DNA of 64,000 bases from Rhabditophanes sp. KR3021 (Eukaryota; Nematoda; Chromadorea; Rhabditida; Alloionematidae): the NCBI GenBank assembly GCA_963281155.1, contig CAUJLY010000006.1, forward strand, positions 9,982,001 to 10,046,000, read 5' to 3'. Below the pieces are notes generated by a model that was not told the origin of the DNA, did not search any database, and was given only the letters and a program-made list of their open reading frames with translations. A program made the position numbers and the translations under genes. Shown here piece after piece: positions 12,114 to 23,413 of the stretch (position 1 is the stretch's first letter; every line of letters begins with the position of its first letter).

Positions 12114-14066
12114 ATGAGTGATTGTGCAAAATATGTTGAAAGATATCCTATTGGCATTGACTTAGGCACTACTTACTCTTGTGCAGCTGTTTATATGGGC
12201 GATCATATTGAGATTATTAAAAATAATAACGGTATGTATGTGTTTAATTAAATTAATTTGTTCTTTTTAAGGTAATAATACAACTCCATCAATTGTTGCT
12301 TTTGATGGTGATGAATTGCATGTAGGAGAAAGTGCAAAAGATTCTGTGATTTTGAACCCGGAAAATACATTCTATGGTCTGTGTATTTCTTTTTGATCAA
12401 AGGTATATATTTTCATTTAGATATCAAACGATTGATTGGACGGGGTTTTAATGATAAAACAGTACAGGAAGATATTAAATTGCATCCTTTTAACATTAGT
12501 GGTTCTTCAGACAATTGTATTGAAATGGATGTAAAATACGGAGGACAAACTATTAAATTAAACCCCGAAATGATTTCAGCTTTGATTTTGAATAAAATTA
12601 AGCACGATGCTGAAGTGTATCTTAAGTATGAAGTAACGGAAGCTGTAATAACAGTTCCTGCATATTTTACAGATAGCCAACGTAATTCAACCAAAATCGC
12701 AGGTGAGATGGTTGGATTGGAAGTGTTGCAAATTATTAATGAACCGACATCTGCTGCTATTGCTTATGGATTTGGACATAGAGGTGAAGCTTCCAAAACT
12801 GTCTTAATCTTTGATTTTGGGGGAGGTACTTTTGACGTTTCAATTGTGAAAGTTAAAAATTTTGAAATTGACGTCTTGACAACTGATGGCAACAGTCATC
12901 TTGGTGGGTCGGATTTTGATGCAAGTATTTCAACATTTCTTATGATTGAACTTCAGAAAAAGCATAACTTAGATGTTAAGCATGATAAGAAACGATATGC
13001 TGAATTGAAGGTAAAAGCTGAAATTGCAAAGAAAGAATTGTCGGACAAAAACGAAACAATTGTTGAATTTTATTTTGATGAGTCTATTTCAATCAAGATC
13101 ACTAGACAAAAGTTTGAGATGATGTGTATGTACTTGATGGAAGATGCAATCAAGACAGTTGAAAAAGCTTTAAAAGATACAAACTTGACTACTAAGCAAA
13201 TCGATGATGTTGTTCTTATTGGCGGAACTTCTCGTATTCCGAAGATTCAGAAGATGTTGGAAAATATGTTCGGAGATACTGTCTTGAGAAGATCAGTTAA
13301 TCCTGATGAAGCTGTTGCACATGGAGCTGCTCTAAAGGCAACTCATATTGTTGAAAGGACTCGTCGTAGTTTGGCTGACTTTAGAATTTCTGATATTTGC
13401 CCAATGTCACTTGGAATTCAACTTATCAACGACGGAATGAGTGTTTTGATTCCAAAAAATTCTAAACTTCCTATTGAGAATGAAAAAACATATTTTACAA
13501 CTGCTGATAACCAAACAAGCGTTGCTATTATTATTAAAGAAGGTGAATGCGATATAGCTTCTAAAAATAATACTTTGGATAAATTCACGCTAGATGGAAT
13601 TCCACCACTACCCATGGGTCAGGCACGAATTCAAGCAAAAATGACCATTGATGTAAGTGGGATATTAAATGTTACAGCGACAGTTGAAGCTAATGGAAAT
13701 ACTAAAAATATTATTATCAAGCGTGATACTAATAACTTTGCCCAACAAAATGTCACTAGCATGAAACAAAAGATTGCTTCACTGATTAAGCAACAACTTG
13801 AAAGAGAAACGTTCAAAGATGATCAGAATAGATTGATTGACAAAATAACGAAGATCTTGGAAAAGATAGATGATGATGAAAAATTATGGACTGGGAATAT
13901 CAATCAAAAATCCAAATATATCAAAGATAGTAATGCAACCATTTCAATGATTGAAGAACTGGAATTCAAAAACAGAATCAATTTAAATTCTATTCATGAC
14001 AAACTTATGGCTAGCTTATTACCATGTATTTCGGGAAAGTTTAATATCCCATTCAAGACATATTAA
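12114..14066 (+). CDS. Divergent cytosolic HSP70-family chaperone
   Basis: Proposed CDS: join(12114-12231, 12272-12376, 12421-14066), 622 aa. HSP70s couple ATP hydrolysis to cycles of client-peptide binding. The three family signatures are present: [10 protein letters not shown] (12-21), [12 protein letters not shown] (204-215) and [14 protein letters not shown] (338-351), plus [10 protein letters not shown] and [14 protein letters not shown] in the ATPase domain. The substrate domain and helical lid follow to the end. Without a signal peptide or ER-retention tail it should be cytosolic. It is oddly divergent: [14 protein letters not shown] replaces the common FNDSQRQATK, there is no GGMP-rich tail, and the C-terminus NIPFKTY lacks EEVD, so binding to TPR co-chaperones is probably lost. 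The introns are 40 and 44 bp. An AATAAA lies at 14133-14138. Confidence 0.93.
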
Positions 14067-14132
14067 ATATGTTATTCTTGAACAACAAAAATAGTCAAAA
14101 ACATCTGATTTGAATTGAGTATAAAAGACCTA

Positions 14133-14138
14133 AATAAA
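14133..14138 (+). terminator. Poly(A) signal of the HSP70 gene
   Basis: Canonical AATAAA 67 nt after the stop codon, in the expected orientation. Confidence 0.5.
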
Positions 14139-17137
14139 AATAATTTTGCTAACTACATCTATCCATTCTTGCTAATCCCATTCCCAGCTGGCAACTTTTA
14201 AAGATTTCCATTGTTATATTAGATTACATTGTGTTTAAAAGAACAATTGTATAATTAAAAAGTGTCGCGACCTCAACTGTCAAAGTTCGGGTAATCATGT
14301 CGGTTGTGGTGGACAAAGTTTAAAATAAAGTGAGTACATTCAGACTTGACTTTTAATTGCCTTTTAAAGATTCAAATTACATGGACGTGTTTTAAAAAAA
14401 GCTAATTAATTAGTGTATGTTTAGATGTACTCAATTCCCACAAATTGTTTATTTCCCAAATAATAATTTAGCAGCAAATATTTAATAAATTTATTTCGAA
14501 AATGGTCTTCTCTAAAATTATATTATTGCTTGCCAATTCATCCATTCTGGTTCTTACAATATGTCAGCAAATAATGATTGTATGTCCTGCAGTATTCGAA
14601 TAAATATCTTTTTTCTTCTTATATTAATTTAAATAATGGAGAATAAAAAATTATTCTCAATTTCAATACAAACAAACAATTTTTGCTCTATAGCAACAAG
14701 GCAAAATATATTATGTCTTGCTAACTCCAAATTAAGATTTTAAAGCGTCTAAACTTTACCCTCATTTTCTCATTATCTAAACAATAAGCAATACTTCTTG
14801 GCTTGGTTATTTATATTTATAAAAACATCTATAGCCAATTGAAACTGATTTTGAAACAGTTGCCTTATTGCATACCCATACACTAAGAAGGTTAATGTAT
14901 TTTTCTCACGAATAAAGTTAAAATGTCCTATTTAGGCCCTAAATGTCTTCTTTTCTATTGTTTATTCCTGGCTACAACAATTGTTACTAAATGTTTATAA
15001 ACTATTTGTGTCTTTTTATTCAAAGTTATTATGTCGTATCTACACATAAAGTTTTATTTAAAAAATTAATCCCTATTTTAAGACAATGTATTAATAAATT
15101 TATGAATTTTAAAAATTTAGATTAAACCCATCATTGTCCTTTTTTTAATGTACTTCTTAAGGAGTAATTTACTCATTTTTAAACTGTTACCCATATATTT
15201 ACTTTTCATTTGAGTTCAAGTATATTTAAGAGATTAATTATCATGTTTAGGCTCTTAAACACCTGTTTATAGGAGGCAATTTAATGCATGATAAATGAAC
15301 AGTAAATTATGGTTGTCTTGAGATTTCATTCTTACTCACTTTAAGGAATAAACAGTGCACAAGTTTAAGAAGTTTGTCAAGTCCCTGTCAGGTATCTATT
15401 ACATTGGTTAGTTCCTAATCTGACAAAATCAAGCTTAAACATCTGTTCCTCCAGAATAACAAAACAATCATCAGTCAACGTAAATTTATTTACTTCCATT
15501 AAAGTTGACTTAAACCTCTGTCCAACCCTAATACCCATGTGTTTGAAGGAGCCTTTAAAGTATAGGACATGGCATTAGGCACAAGGAAGAGGCTTTTTGT
15601 AAGCAGAATCTATTTAGCACCACTAAACCTACAAATTACTAGGCCCTGTGTGCCCTTTCAACTTGACACATTCAAGGACTTGTTTTTGTATATTGTTAAA
15701 CTCTTGTACCTACTTTTAACGACCTCCCAACAATCACCATTCATTTGAGTTATCCTTTCGATTATCATCATATAATATGACTAATTTATTAAATATCCTA
15801 CCCCACAAACCAAAGCTAATTTGTTTTGTACTTAAATTTTGACCATTCTATTTGGAAGCTTTTTCATACTTTAAAGTAAATAATTTGTACCAATAACAAC
15901 AGCTAACTATATTTACATCCACTGACACAAATAGTTTATTATTTATTAGTGAAAAAGACAAATCACTTGTAGATTCCAAATTCAATCATAAATATTCATC
16001 TTTTTATTTTAGAAGATGCCTTATGTATACTTTTCCCGCAAACAAATAATACAACCCCATCTATTAATAAAGAACAACTGGGAGTGCCATCGTGATGTTC
16101 ACTTTGATAACCCCACTTCAAAAATTGTTTCCATTTCGATATCACTTCAATAATTATTGTATTTATTTGTTCGACGACTACACCATACAACTTACGTTGA
16201 TGACTGGTAGTGATATATGCAAAAAAATATACACTAAATTGGCTTTTTTTAGAGACAAAAAGCTTTATTGCTTTTCGATGTTTGTTGGGTGCCTAATAGC
16301 TTTGTATATTTGCTATTAAAGTATGTAAATTGTTTAGCATCTCTCAAATCGTTTAAACAAGGTATCTTTTTAGGATGGAGAGTGTCCACACAAGAAGAGA
16401 AAGGAAACGTCATTTTAGATAGGGTTTCAGGCTATACTTTGCTTGGAGGAGATAATTAAGGCCATTTGTATGTAAAAATCATTATTTGAGTGTGTCAAAA
16501 AATGTGGAACCTCAAATGTTGGCAGTTTTTTTATTCTATAGCTGCCTTTCACCTAACGCCATTTTTTGGCTTTCTACATTCGATTAATGCCGCTTTTTGA
16601 TATATTCCTTCCAATTACAACAATTCTATGCTTCATCATCATATGTATTTACAATTATAATGTATAATTACATTTGCCACAAAAGAACACGTACCCAAAA
16701 AATAGTATTTTCATACTTAGTAAAAGGATGGAGAAAAGTTTAAAATTGAGCACAACCAAATTATAGTCTTATGCCACTTCACAAAATGTTATTGATAATC
16801 CCATTTTAAATTAAAAGGATCCCCATCTACACAAACATACGAAGACACTCTACTATAACTAAATATCTTGGTATTCCTTGAAATCAGTAATTGATACAAA
16901 TTGATACACTATCTTAATTTAGTTATGATTATAATGCATACTCATCTTTTTATTAAACATATTTTATTTATAGGAAGAAAAGTTTTGGCCATTGCTAGCT
17001 GGATTAGTTATTATTATTGTTGTTATCAAATAAAGATATTGTATAAATTATTTGAAAAAGAATGTCTCATAGCTGTCTATGAACACTTATCACATTTTTA
17101 GATATCATAAGTGCCTTCTTTAATCAAATTACTTTGA

Positions 17138-17145
17138 CTGTTCAG
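17138..17145 (+). promoter_or_regulatory. Probable spliced-leader acceptor
   Basis: A TTCAG acceptor after a pyrimidine-containing tract ends one base before the ATG of the CASPR-like gene. No 5' exon is visible, which fits a trans-splice site. Confidence 0.5.
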
Positions 17146-17146
17146 G

Positions 17147-20100
17147 ATGAAGATATTTTACAACATTATTACTTTTCTGGTTCAAATATGTGTCATAACA
17201 TTTGTCAATGGTGGTAAGTTTTGTTTTGTCCCTTCAATTAAATGAATTAACAGTTGCTTGTTACATGGTTCAATGAAAAATGTGTTATTCAATCATTATC
17301 CCTTTTGAGTATTCACAAACCAGATAAGCTGGGTGGCAAATGTTTGGTTCAAACATGTAATTCATCATTAACCATCTTGAGAAAGAAGATACTTTGACCC
17401 CTATTACTTTGTTCAGTTGGCGAGTGTCTGACTGACAATTGCTTCTATTTATCTGTTACATAATTGATGTTCCCTTTGACCAGAAGTTGACTCATAAAAC
17501 ATGTGCTTCAAATCATAAAACGGCACTCTATAAAACATTTTAAAGTCTTTGAAGCTTGTAAAATCAATTGTCTACATCGTACCCCCTATTATTTATTTGT
17601 AGTCATAGTGTGAAAGTAATCACCGCCACTATTCACTTTACCCCATCTCCGCATTAAATTGGCTTTAGTGTAGTGATCTGGAAAAAACCAGACCTAATTA
17701 AAAGCAATGTTGTTCTTTTGTTGATTTTTGCATTGATAATGCCATACATGAACTCTGTATTAACTATATCAGTTTATTAGTAGTAACAAAAAGAGAACTC
17801 ATTCCAAATCCAATTTGAGATAATAAAAATAATTTGATTAAATTTCCTCACAAATGAAGACTCTTACTGATTGTAATTTTAGTTCCACACGATTGTTCCG
17901 AAAAGACATTCACTAAACTAGAATTGTCTTTTGATGAGGTGCAGTCGATACAAAAAGTGGCGATAATAGCTCCTCTCGGAACATACTACATCCTTACATC
18001 CTTGACAGAGGGCGAGGACGACGATTTAGTAGGAGTATTTATGCAAAATGGACAGAAAATGGTGGTGCATTCTTCGTTGACGGCAAATTACATCGAATGG
18101 CATACGATTGACATACTTGTTAAGAGGATAAAAATTGTACCCATCTTTGATAATGGAAACTCAATGAAGTATCATTCTCCTCAATTAATTATTAACTCCT
18201 GTACTTATAGTAAGTAAATGCTTTGAAAGAAGGTACTTAGTTGTTGGTAATTTTAGACACGAAGCTTTTGTATGTTGATGATCAGTCATATACAGTGGAC
18301 TCTTATAATGCCGGGCTTGTTTCAATGTATGAGAATGAATTGGTTGTTACATTTCGAACTTTTGAAAGTGGCTTATTTTTCTTTTCATTAGCTGATCAAG
18401 GAGATATGTTAATTGCGCAAATTGTGAATGGACATATCGAAGTGTTGTTTGACTTTGGATCCCTGTCCAAGTCAGTCATATCAGGAGGAATTGCATTAAA
18501 CGATGGAAATTGGCATGAAATGAAATGGATCCATCAATTTGATTCTGTCAAATTAGTCATCGATGGTGTCTTACTAAACTCCACTACTCCAGCTGGTCTA
18601 TACCGAAAGTTAGATTTTAATTTTGAAGTTGAAATCGGGGGCAGGCCATACGACCAATACAGCAAAGACATTCAATCTTCATACCATGGTTGCCTGGCAA
18701 AAGTCAATCTAAATAATATAGACTTATTGTCTTATGCACCTAAAGACAAATTTTCTGAATGTCATATGGCAAAGCCTCAAATATTAACTATCAATGACAG
18801 TGATTCGAGTGTTTATATTCCATACTCTTTTATGCCATTTACATTTGAATTCAGAATGTTACGGCAAACTTCGAATTTAATAACAGTCCTTGATGGGAAG
18901 AATGAAAGTTTGTTAAGCTTAGCAGTTCAAAAGAATAATTCGCTTTATCTGATAGCAGAAAAGAATGAAATCAAGCAAGAATTTGTGCCTTCATTTTTGA
19001 TATCTGATGGTTCATGGCATTCCATTTCAATTAAAATGAGGAATGGACGTTTGAATGTTGAAATGAATGGGCTGATTGTTTTATGGTTAGAAGGATCATT
19101 TGTGAGGACATTAGGTCTAAGTTTGACAGCTTTTAATTTGACTGGAGTAGGATGTTTTCGGTCTGCTTCGGTTGACTTCAAGAATGCAGTCGTTTTTGGG
19201 AAAGTCCACAGAGATAAGTGTTCTTATAAGGAGATGTGCTTGCCTTGTCCGTGTCAAAATAAAGGTGTGTGCTCGCAGACGGCTTTAGACAACTTTGAGT
19301 GTAGTTGTCCGAATGGGTTTTCGGGGAAATTTTGTCATACGGCAATGTATCCCTACTCTTGTGAAGATCACTTGCAAAGACTTTTATTACAAACTAAAAA
19401 GTTTCAAGGCATTTTTGGGGGTTTTAAGTCTAAGTTGAAATTAGAACCTAATGTGACGATAGATATTGACGGAAGTGGCCCTAATACACCCTTCCAAGTT
19501 GAATGTCGTTTTTCAAATAAAACACACCCAGATCAGTCGGAGTCAATTGAAACTGTCTTATTTCACGATCTTTTGCAAGGAATGTATGTGACTGGCACGA
19601 CCGAACCCGGTTCAATCCGCAAAGTTCTAAATTACGGAATGTCGGAGAGTACAATAGAAAAATTCATAGATGGCTTTTCAAGTTGCAAACAATTTCAACG
19701 GTATCAATGTCGTGGCGGAAGCAAACTCATGACGTATGGGAATGAACGAAGACCTTCATCTTGGTATGCCACTAGAAACGGGCAGCAAGGGTTACAATGG
19801 GCAGATGCACCACCATATTCACGTGTTTGTGAGTGTGCAATGAATGCTTCTTGTAGTTTTAATCGGATGTGCAATTGCGATAGTGGAAGAGATGGCATTG
19901 ATGAGGGATATAATAGCCATCTTCAATTATTGCCTGTCATTCAATTATATGCCGGTGGAACTCACAAAACAAGTAGCGTTAATATATCAATCGGTCCGTT
20001 GATTTGCTCCCAAAAAATTGCTTTCGATGTTGTGACGTTTAATGATAGGAATCAAAGACTCGTGGGTAGTCATACTTTTAATGGCCCTATTTTTGATTTA

Positions 20101-21485
20101 TACCTCCAAGTACGTTTCTCACACTCCTTAATGACTATATTTACGTGGGAAAGTAAAAATTCTGAGCGTTGGTTCCAATTATTCGTGAGAGAGGGATACT
20201 TAGTTGCGCAAATAGTTAATGGAGGCAGAAGCCAAGAAGTGCAAAGTGGCTTGAAAATAAACGACGATTCATGGCATACAGTATACTGGGAAGCAGATTT
20301 AAATACAATGAAATTGGTAGTTGATAAGGAGGAAACAAGTGTAAGTATGTATAATATCTTACCCTGGACTTACAATTATATAATTGGCTCAAGAAATGAG
20401 AGAGGTTTTTCTGGGTTTGCTGGACAAATGCGGAATTTTTATTTATGTGGTAAAGCGATTAATTTGAGTGGATTAGCTAGGAAGTTACATTCCAATAACG
20501 GTATCAAAGTTGGACTAGAAGGGTTTTGCAAACCGCATTATTGTAAGAATGGGGGGAAATGTGTTGAGATGTATGACAATTTTAAGTGTAATTGTTCAAT
20601 GACTGCCTTTGATGGAGATAGATGCAACCAAGAAAGAAGCGCCTGGATTCCGCTACGTTCCGAATTGTCCATTCCATGGCAACATCCAAGCCAAATGTCT
20701 AATTGTTACAGAATGGGAGTACAAACTCATTCAACTAATGTTTCTTTAATCAAAGCAAAAGCGTTATTTGCAGATAGTTCTTTTAATTTGTCAATTACAG
20801 TGGAGGGGAATTTAAATGTGTCGATGTATGATGGTTTTTTCTTCTTACATCAGAAGATTGTTAAAGAAAGCAATTTTAGTGATAATACTATGAAAGATAT
20901 CCATTTTTGCGCAACTAAGAAAGCCTTCGAATTGAAGGTTGACGACAAGGTGGTGCTGACATTTGATGGAAACTTTACCTTCTTCAGTACCTTCAATGTC
21001 TGGAACTTTGTTGACCATAAATTTATGGGTTGTGTAGCTCGGTTGCAAATAGGAGCATCATTTCCGTTAAAGAATCCAGTTGAAACGCGACTAACATATA
21101 CGTCTCACGTCAAATTTGATGTATGCCCCCATGAAAAACTTCTTTACAAAGAAACGGAGCAACCGGATACAAGTAAAAAGTCGGATATCAGCATATCTGT
21201 GGTGTCAGAAAGTCATCAAAAAATGCTCATTTTAACTCGTAAGTTACTCAACTAATTAACTGTTTATCAATTACCTTTTCAGCAATTATCGGAGTTTCAA
21301 TAGGGAGCGTATTGTGCATATTATTATGTTGCTTTGTATGTTATGTAAAGAACAAACCCGATGGAGTTTACAAAACCAATGAGGCAATGTCGGGATATTG
21401 TTCCGGAAGTCCTTCCAAATCTGCAGAATACCTGATGACCAATAGATCACTACCTGTTCCTCAAAACAAGGAATATTTTTGTTAA
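17147..21485 (+). CDS. CASPR / neurexin-IV-like cell-adhesion protein
   Basis: Proposed CDS: join(17147-17213, 17883-18209, 18257-21238, 21283-21485), 1192 aa. The family mediates neuron-glia and epithelial junction adhesion. Domain order: signal peptide (1-22, its own exon); a shortened, poorly conserved N-terminal region at the discoidin position (about 24-130); laminin-G domains near 140-305 and 310-445; EGF-like (455-490, six Cys); fibrinogen-like region (about 496-713); laminin-G (about 720-885); EGF-like (about 888-925); laminin-G (about 930-1100); transmembrane helix (about 1127-1147); 45-residue tail. The juxtamembrane KNKPDGVYKTNEA matches the protein 4.1-binding motif of CASPR proteins (GTYHTNEA), which separates it from classical neurexins. 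The tail ends EYFC, a possible weak PDZ ligand. Intron 1 is 669 bp, the longest in the window, and could hold enhancers. An AATAAA lies at 21568-21573. Confidence 0.9.
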
Positions 21486-21567
21486 CTTCCTGTCATGAAA
21501 ATACTCATTTTGACAAAAGTATTAAGATGTATATAATGTATATTTATTTATTATTCAGCTCTCATGA

Positions 21568-21573
21568 AATAAA
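21568..21573 (+). terminator. Poly(A) signal of the CASPR-like gene
   Basis: AATAAA 83 nt after the stop codon. Confidence 0.5.
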
Positions 21574-21907
21574 AATAATTTTGTTAATCTCACTCGCGTA
21601 GTTGGTTGGCTTCTTTCGCACATACCTTTGATTTGCTTACTACCTTTTACCTGTGTCTTTTGCAATTTGTCATTTTGTGCTTTTATAAGCGGACTGAAAT
21701 TAGCAGGAACTTCATTCTTAGCCTTAAGTTCTTTAAAGTACACTTAGTTACTTTTGATGTATTTTTGTTGTGCCTAAAAGATGGGTATCTACATTTACGG
21801 CAAAATAAAATTACACATCTCACGTTTTATAATTTGTACCGTACTCATTTCAGTCGTTTGTGTCCAATTGACTTTACATCACTATCTCTGCTCTTCGGCC
21901 ATTGAGG

Positions 21908-23413
21908 ATGAATGTTGACGTTGCTGAACTTTGCCAATTGGCTTCCAAGACCATAAAATGCAAAGCCCTGTTTGGAATCTGGATTGGCAAATTAATTGTT
22001 GGTGTACTTGTTTTGGTCTGTTCCATTTTTATGGTATATGTTGTTCACTTGGCTGTTCGTTTTGGATTGACCTTTAAGTACCTTTTGCAAATCATTTTTG
22101 CAATGTTTGCTGCCGAGTCTGCAAATTTCATGATGAATAGTGGAGTCAAAATTTGGGAAATATTTCAGAACAAAAATTGCGATTATGTTGCTCCTTTTGA
22201 TTTTTGTATTTTGACTCGTTACTTTCAGTTGGGCTTCATTTTTTCGAATGGTCTATGTGTCGTGGTTACTTTAATTGAAAGAATTGGAAATATTTTGCAT
22301 TTTCCTAAATTCCCTGCATGTCTCCGGATCAGCAAGAAGGTACCTGCCGTTTTGTTCTTTATACCTCCAACAACATTGTCAGCTTTCATTTGTCTAGGCG
22401 TCTATAATTCTTCGAGACCTGATCTCATGGAAAAGCCACAAGTCTTTTGTTATGGTCCTTCTGTAGTAAAATCATCTATGTTCGATGTCGTAAATTTGGC
22501 TGAAATGTGTCTGGTCTCTTTATCTTTAGTTTTATTAATTACTCTGCATGTAATTCACTACAAAGTACACAAAGATCTTCGCATATCCTTTACCACCTTA
22601 AAACCACAAAAAGTGAAGTACAACAAAATCATGAACGTTTCAAAGGTGTTTATTGTAATTGGTATCTTTTACATTTGTTTTGTCATTATGACATATGTGT
22701 GTCTCTTTTTGGGTCCATTACCTTTTTCTAATCAAAATCCATATGTAAGAATTTTGTGGAATGAGATTGCCAGTTTTGTTTACTTCTTATTTGTCCCTGC
22801 TTTTTATATTATCTTTGTTAGTTGTATCAAAGATGTACGAAGAGAAGTGCTTCAGGTTTTTGGATATGGGGGGCTTATTAAACCTATTAAAGTCGACATT
22901 GCTTCTACAAAAGTAAATTTTACTGCTGTGAAACAAAAACCTCCTTATCACAATCAGACGACTCAAGTTCCAAAAAATGAGGTAGCGGTTCCTAAGAATA
23001 ATTTAATAGGCATGCCATTGCCGCCTATAGTAGGAACTTTAAGTGTTGAAAATGGACAAACTATTAACCAAAACACGAAACTTGAAAATTTTGAATCTTG
23101 TGCCAAAGAGGAACCTCAAATGAGAACAAATAACATTAATCCTCTAAGACAAGAGTATCATGCGCGGTCAAAATCAGTAAATGTTAATAGGATCACTATA
23201 GATGAAGTAAATAAGATGAAGCCAGTAATTAGGACAAGAAATGCATCTCACGATCCTTCTAAATGCAGACACATTGATACTGAAAATCAAACACTCTCTG
23301 TTAAAGGAGGAGAACCATCAAATATTTATACATCCCTTGAGGAAAATATCCCTGCTAAAAAAGTAACCAGCATTTATTTCAATGATTTGAAAACTGTTTG
23401 GAGAAAAAAATGA
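21908..23413 (+). CDS. Nematode serpentine receptor, Sra/Srab-like GPCR
   Basis: Intronless, 501 aa from ATG 21908; two upstream non-ATG codons of the same frame are excluded. Seven hydrophobic segments occupy about residues 20-310. Sra/Srab-like features are visible: a Cys-Asp pair opening a loop (CDYVAPFDFC), TRYFQLGFIF in the third helix, then LIERIGN, which resembles the family's I-ER-(I/L)AT motif; a second-last helix with FYICFVIMTY; and a basic RRE after helix 7. These receptors usually act in chemosensory cilia. Unusual is the cytoplasmic tail of about 180 residues (from about 322), polar and rich in Lys, Asn and Pro, where family tails are usually short. A TTTCAG acceptor ends at 21853, 54 nt before the ATG. 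It lies 422 bp after the CASPR-like stop on the same strand. AATAAA at 23537-23542. The exact receptor class is uncertain. Confidence 0.75.
   Translation: MNVDVAELCQLASKTIKCKALFGIWIGKLIVGVLVLVCSIFMVYVVHLAVRFGLTFKYLLQIIFAMFAAESANFMMNSGVKIWEIFQNKNCDYVAPFDFCILTRYFQLGFIFSNGLCVVVTLIERIGNILHFPKFPACLRISKKVPAVLFFIPPTTLSAFICLGVYNSSRPDLMEKPQVFCYGPSVVKSSMFDVVNLAEMCLVSLSLVLLITLHVIHYKVHKDLRISFTTLKPQKVKYNKIMNVSKVFIVIGIFYICFVIMTYVCLFLGPLPFSNQNPYVRILWNEIASFVYFLFVPAFYIIFVSCIKDVRREVLQVFGYGGLIKPIKVDIASTKVNFTAVKQKPPYHNQTTQVPKNEVAVPKNNLIGMPLPPIVGTLSVENGQTINQNTKLENFESCAKEEPQMRTNNINPLRQEYHARSKSVNVNRITIDEVNKMKPVIRTRNASHDPSKCRHIDTENQTLSVKGGEPSNIYTSLEENIPAKKVTSIYFNDLKTVWRKK

Larger units (their letters stand above)
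14067..17146. other. Intergenic region, no supported gene
   Basis: About 3 kb of AT-rich DNA. Open frames at 15996-16459 and 16901-17101 lack homology and plausible exon structure. It contains the HSP70 3' UTR at the left and the upstream region of the CASPR-like gene at the right. Confidence 0.55.

Noticed and set aside
21606..21905. 99-codon frame just before the serpentine receptor
   Set aside because: It begins inside the CASPR-like 3' UTR, overlaps the receptor start and has no recognisable domain.
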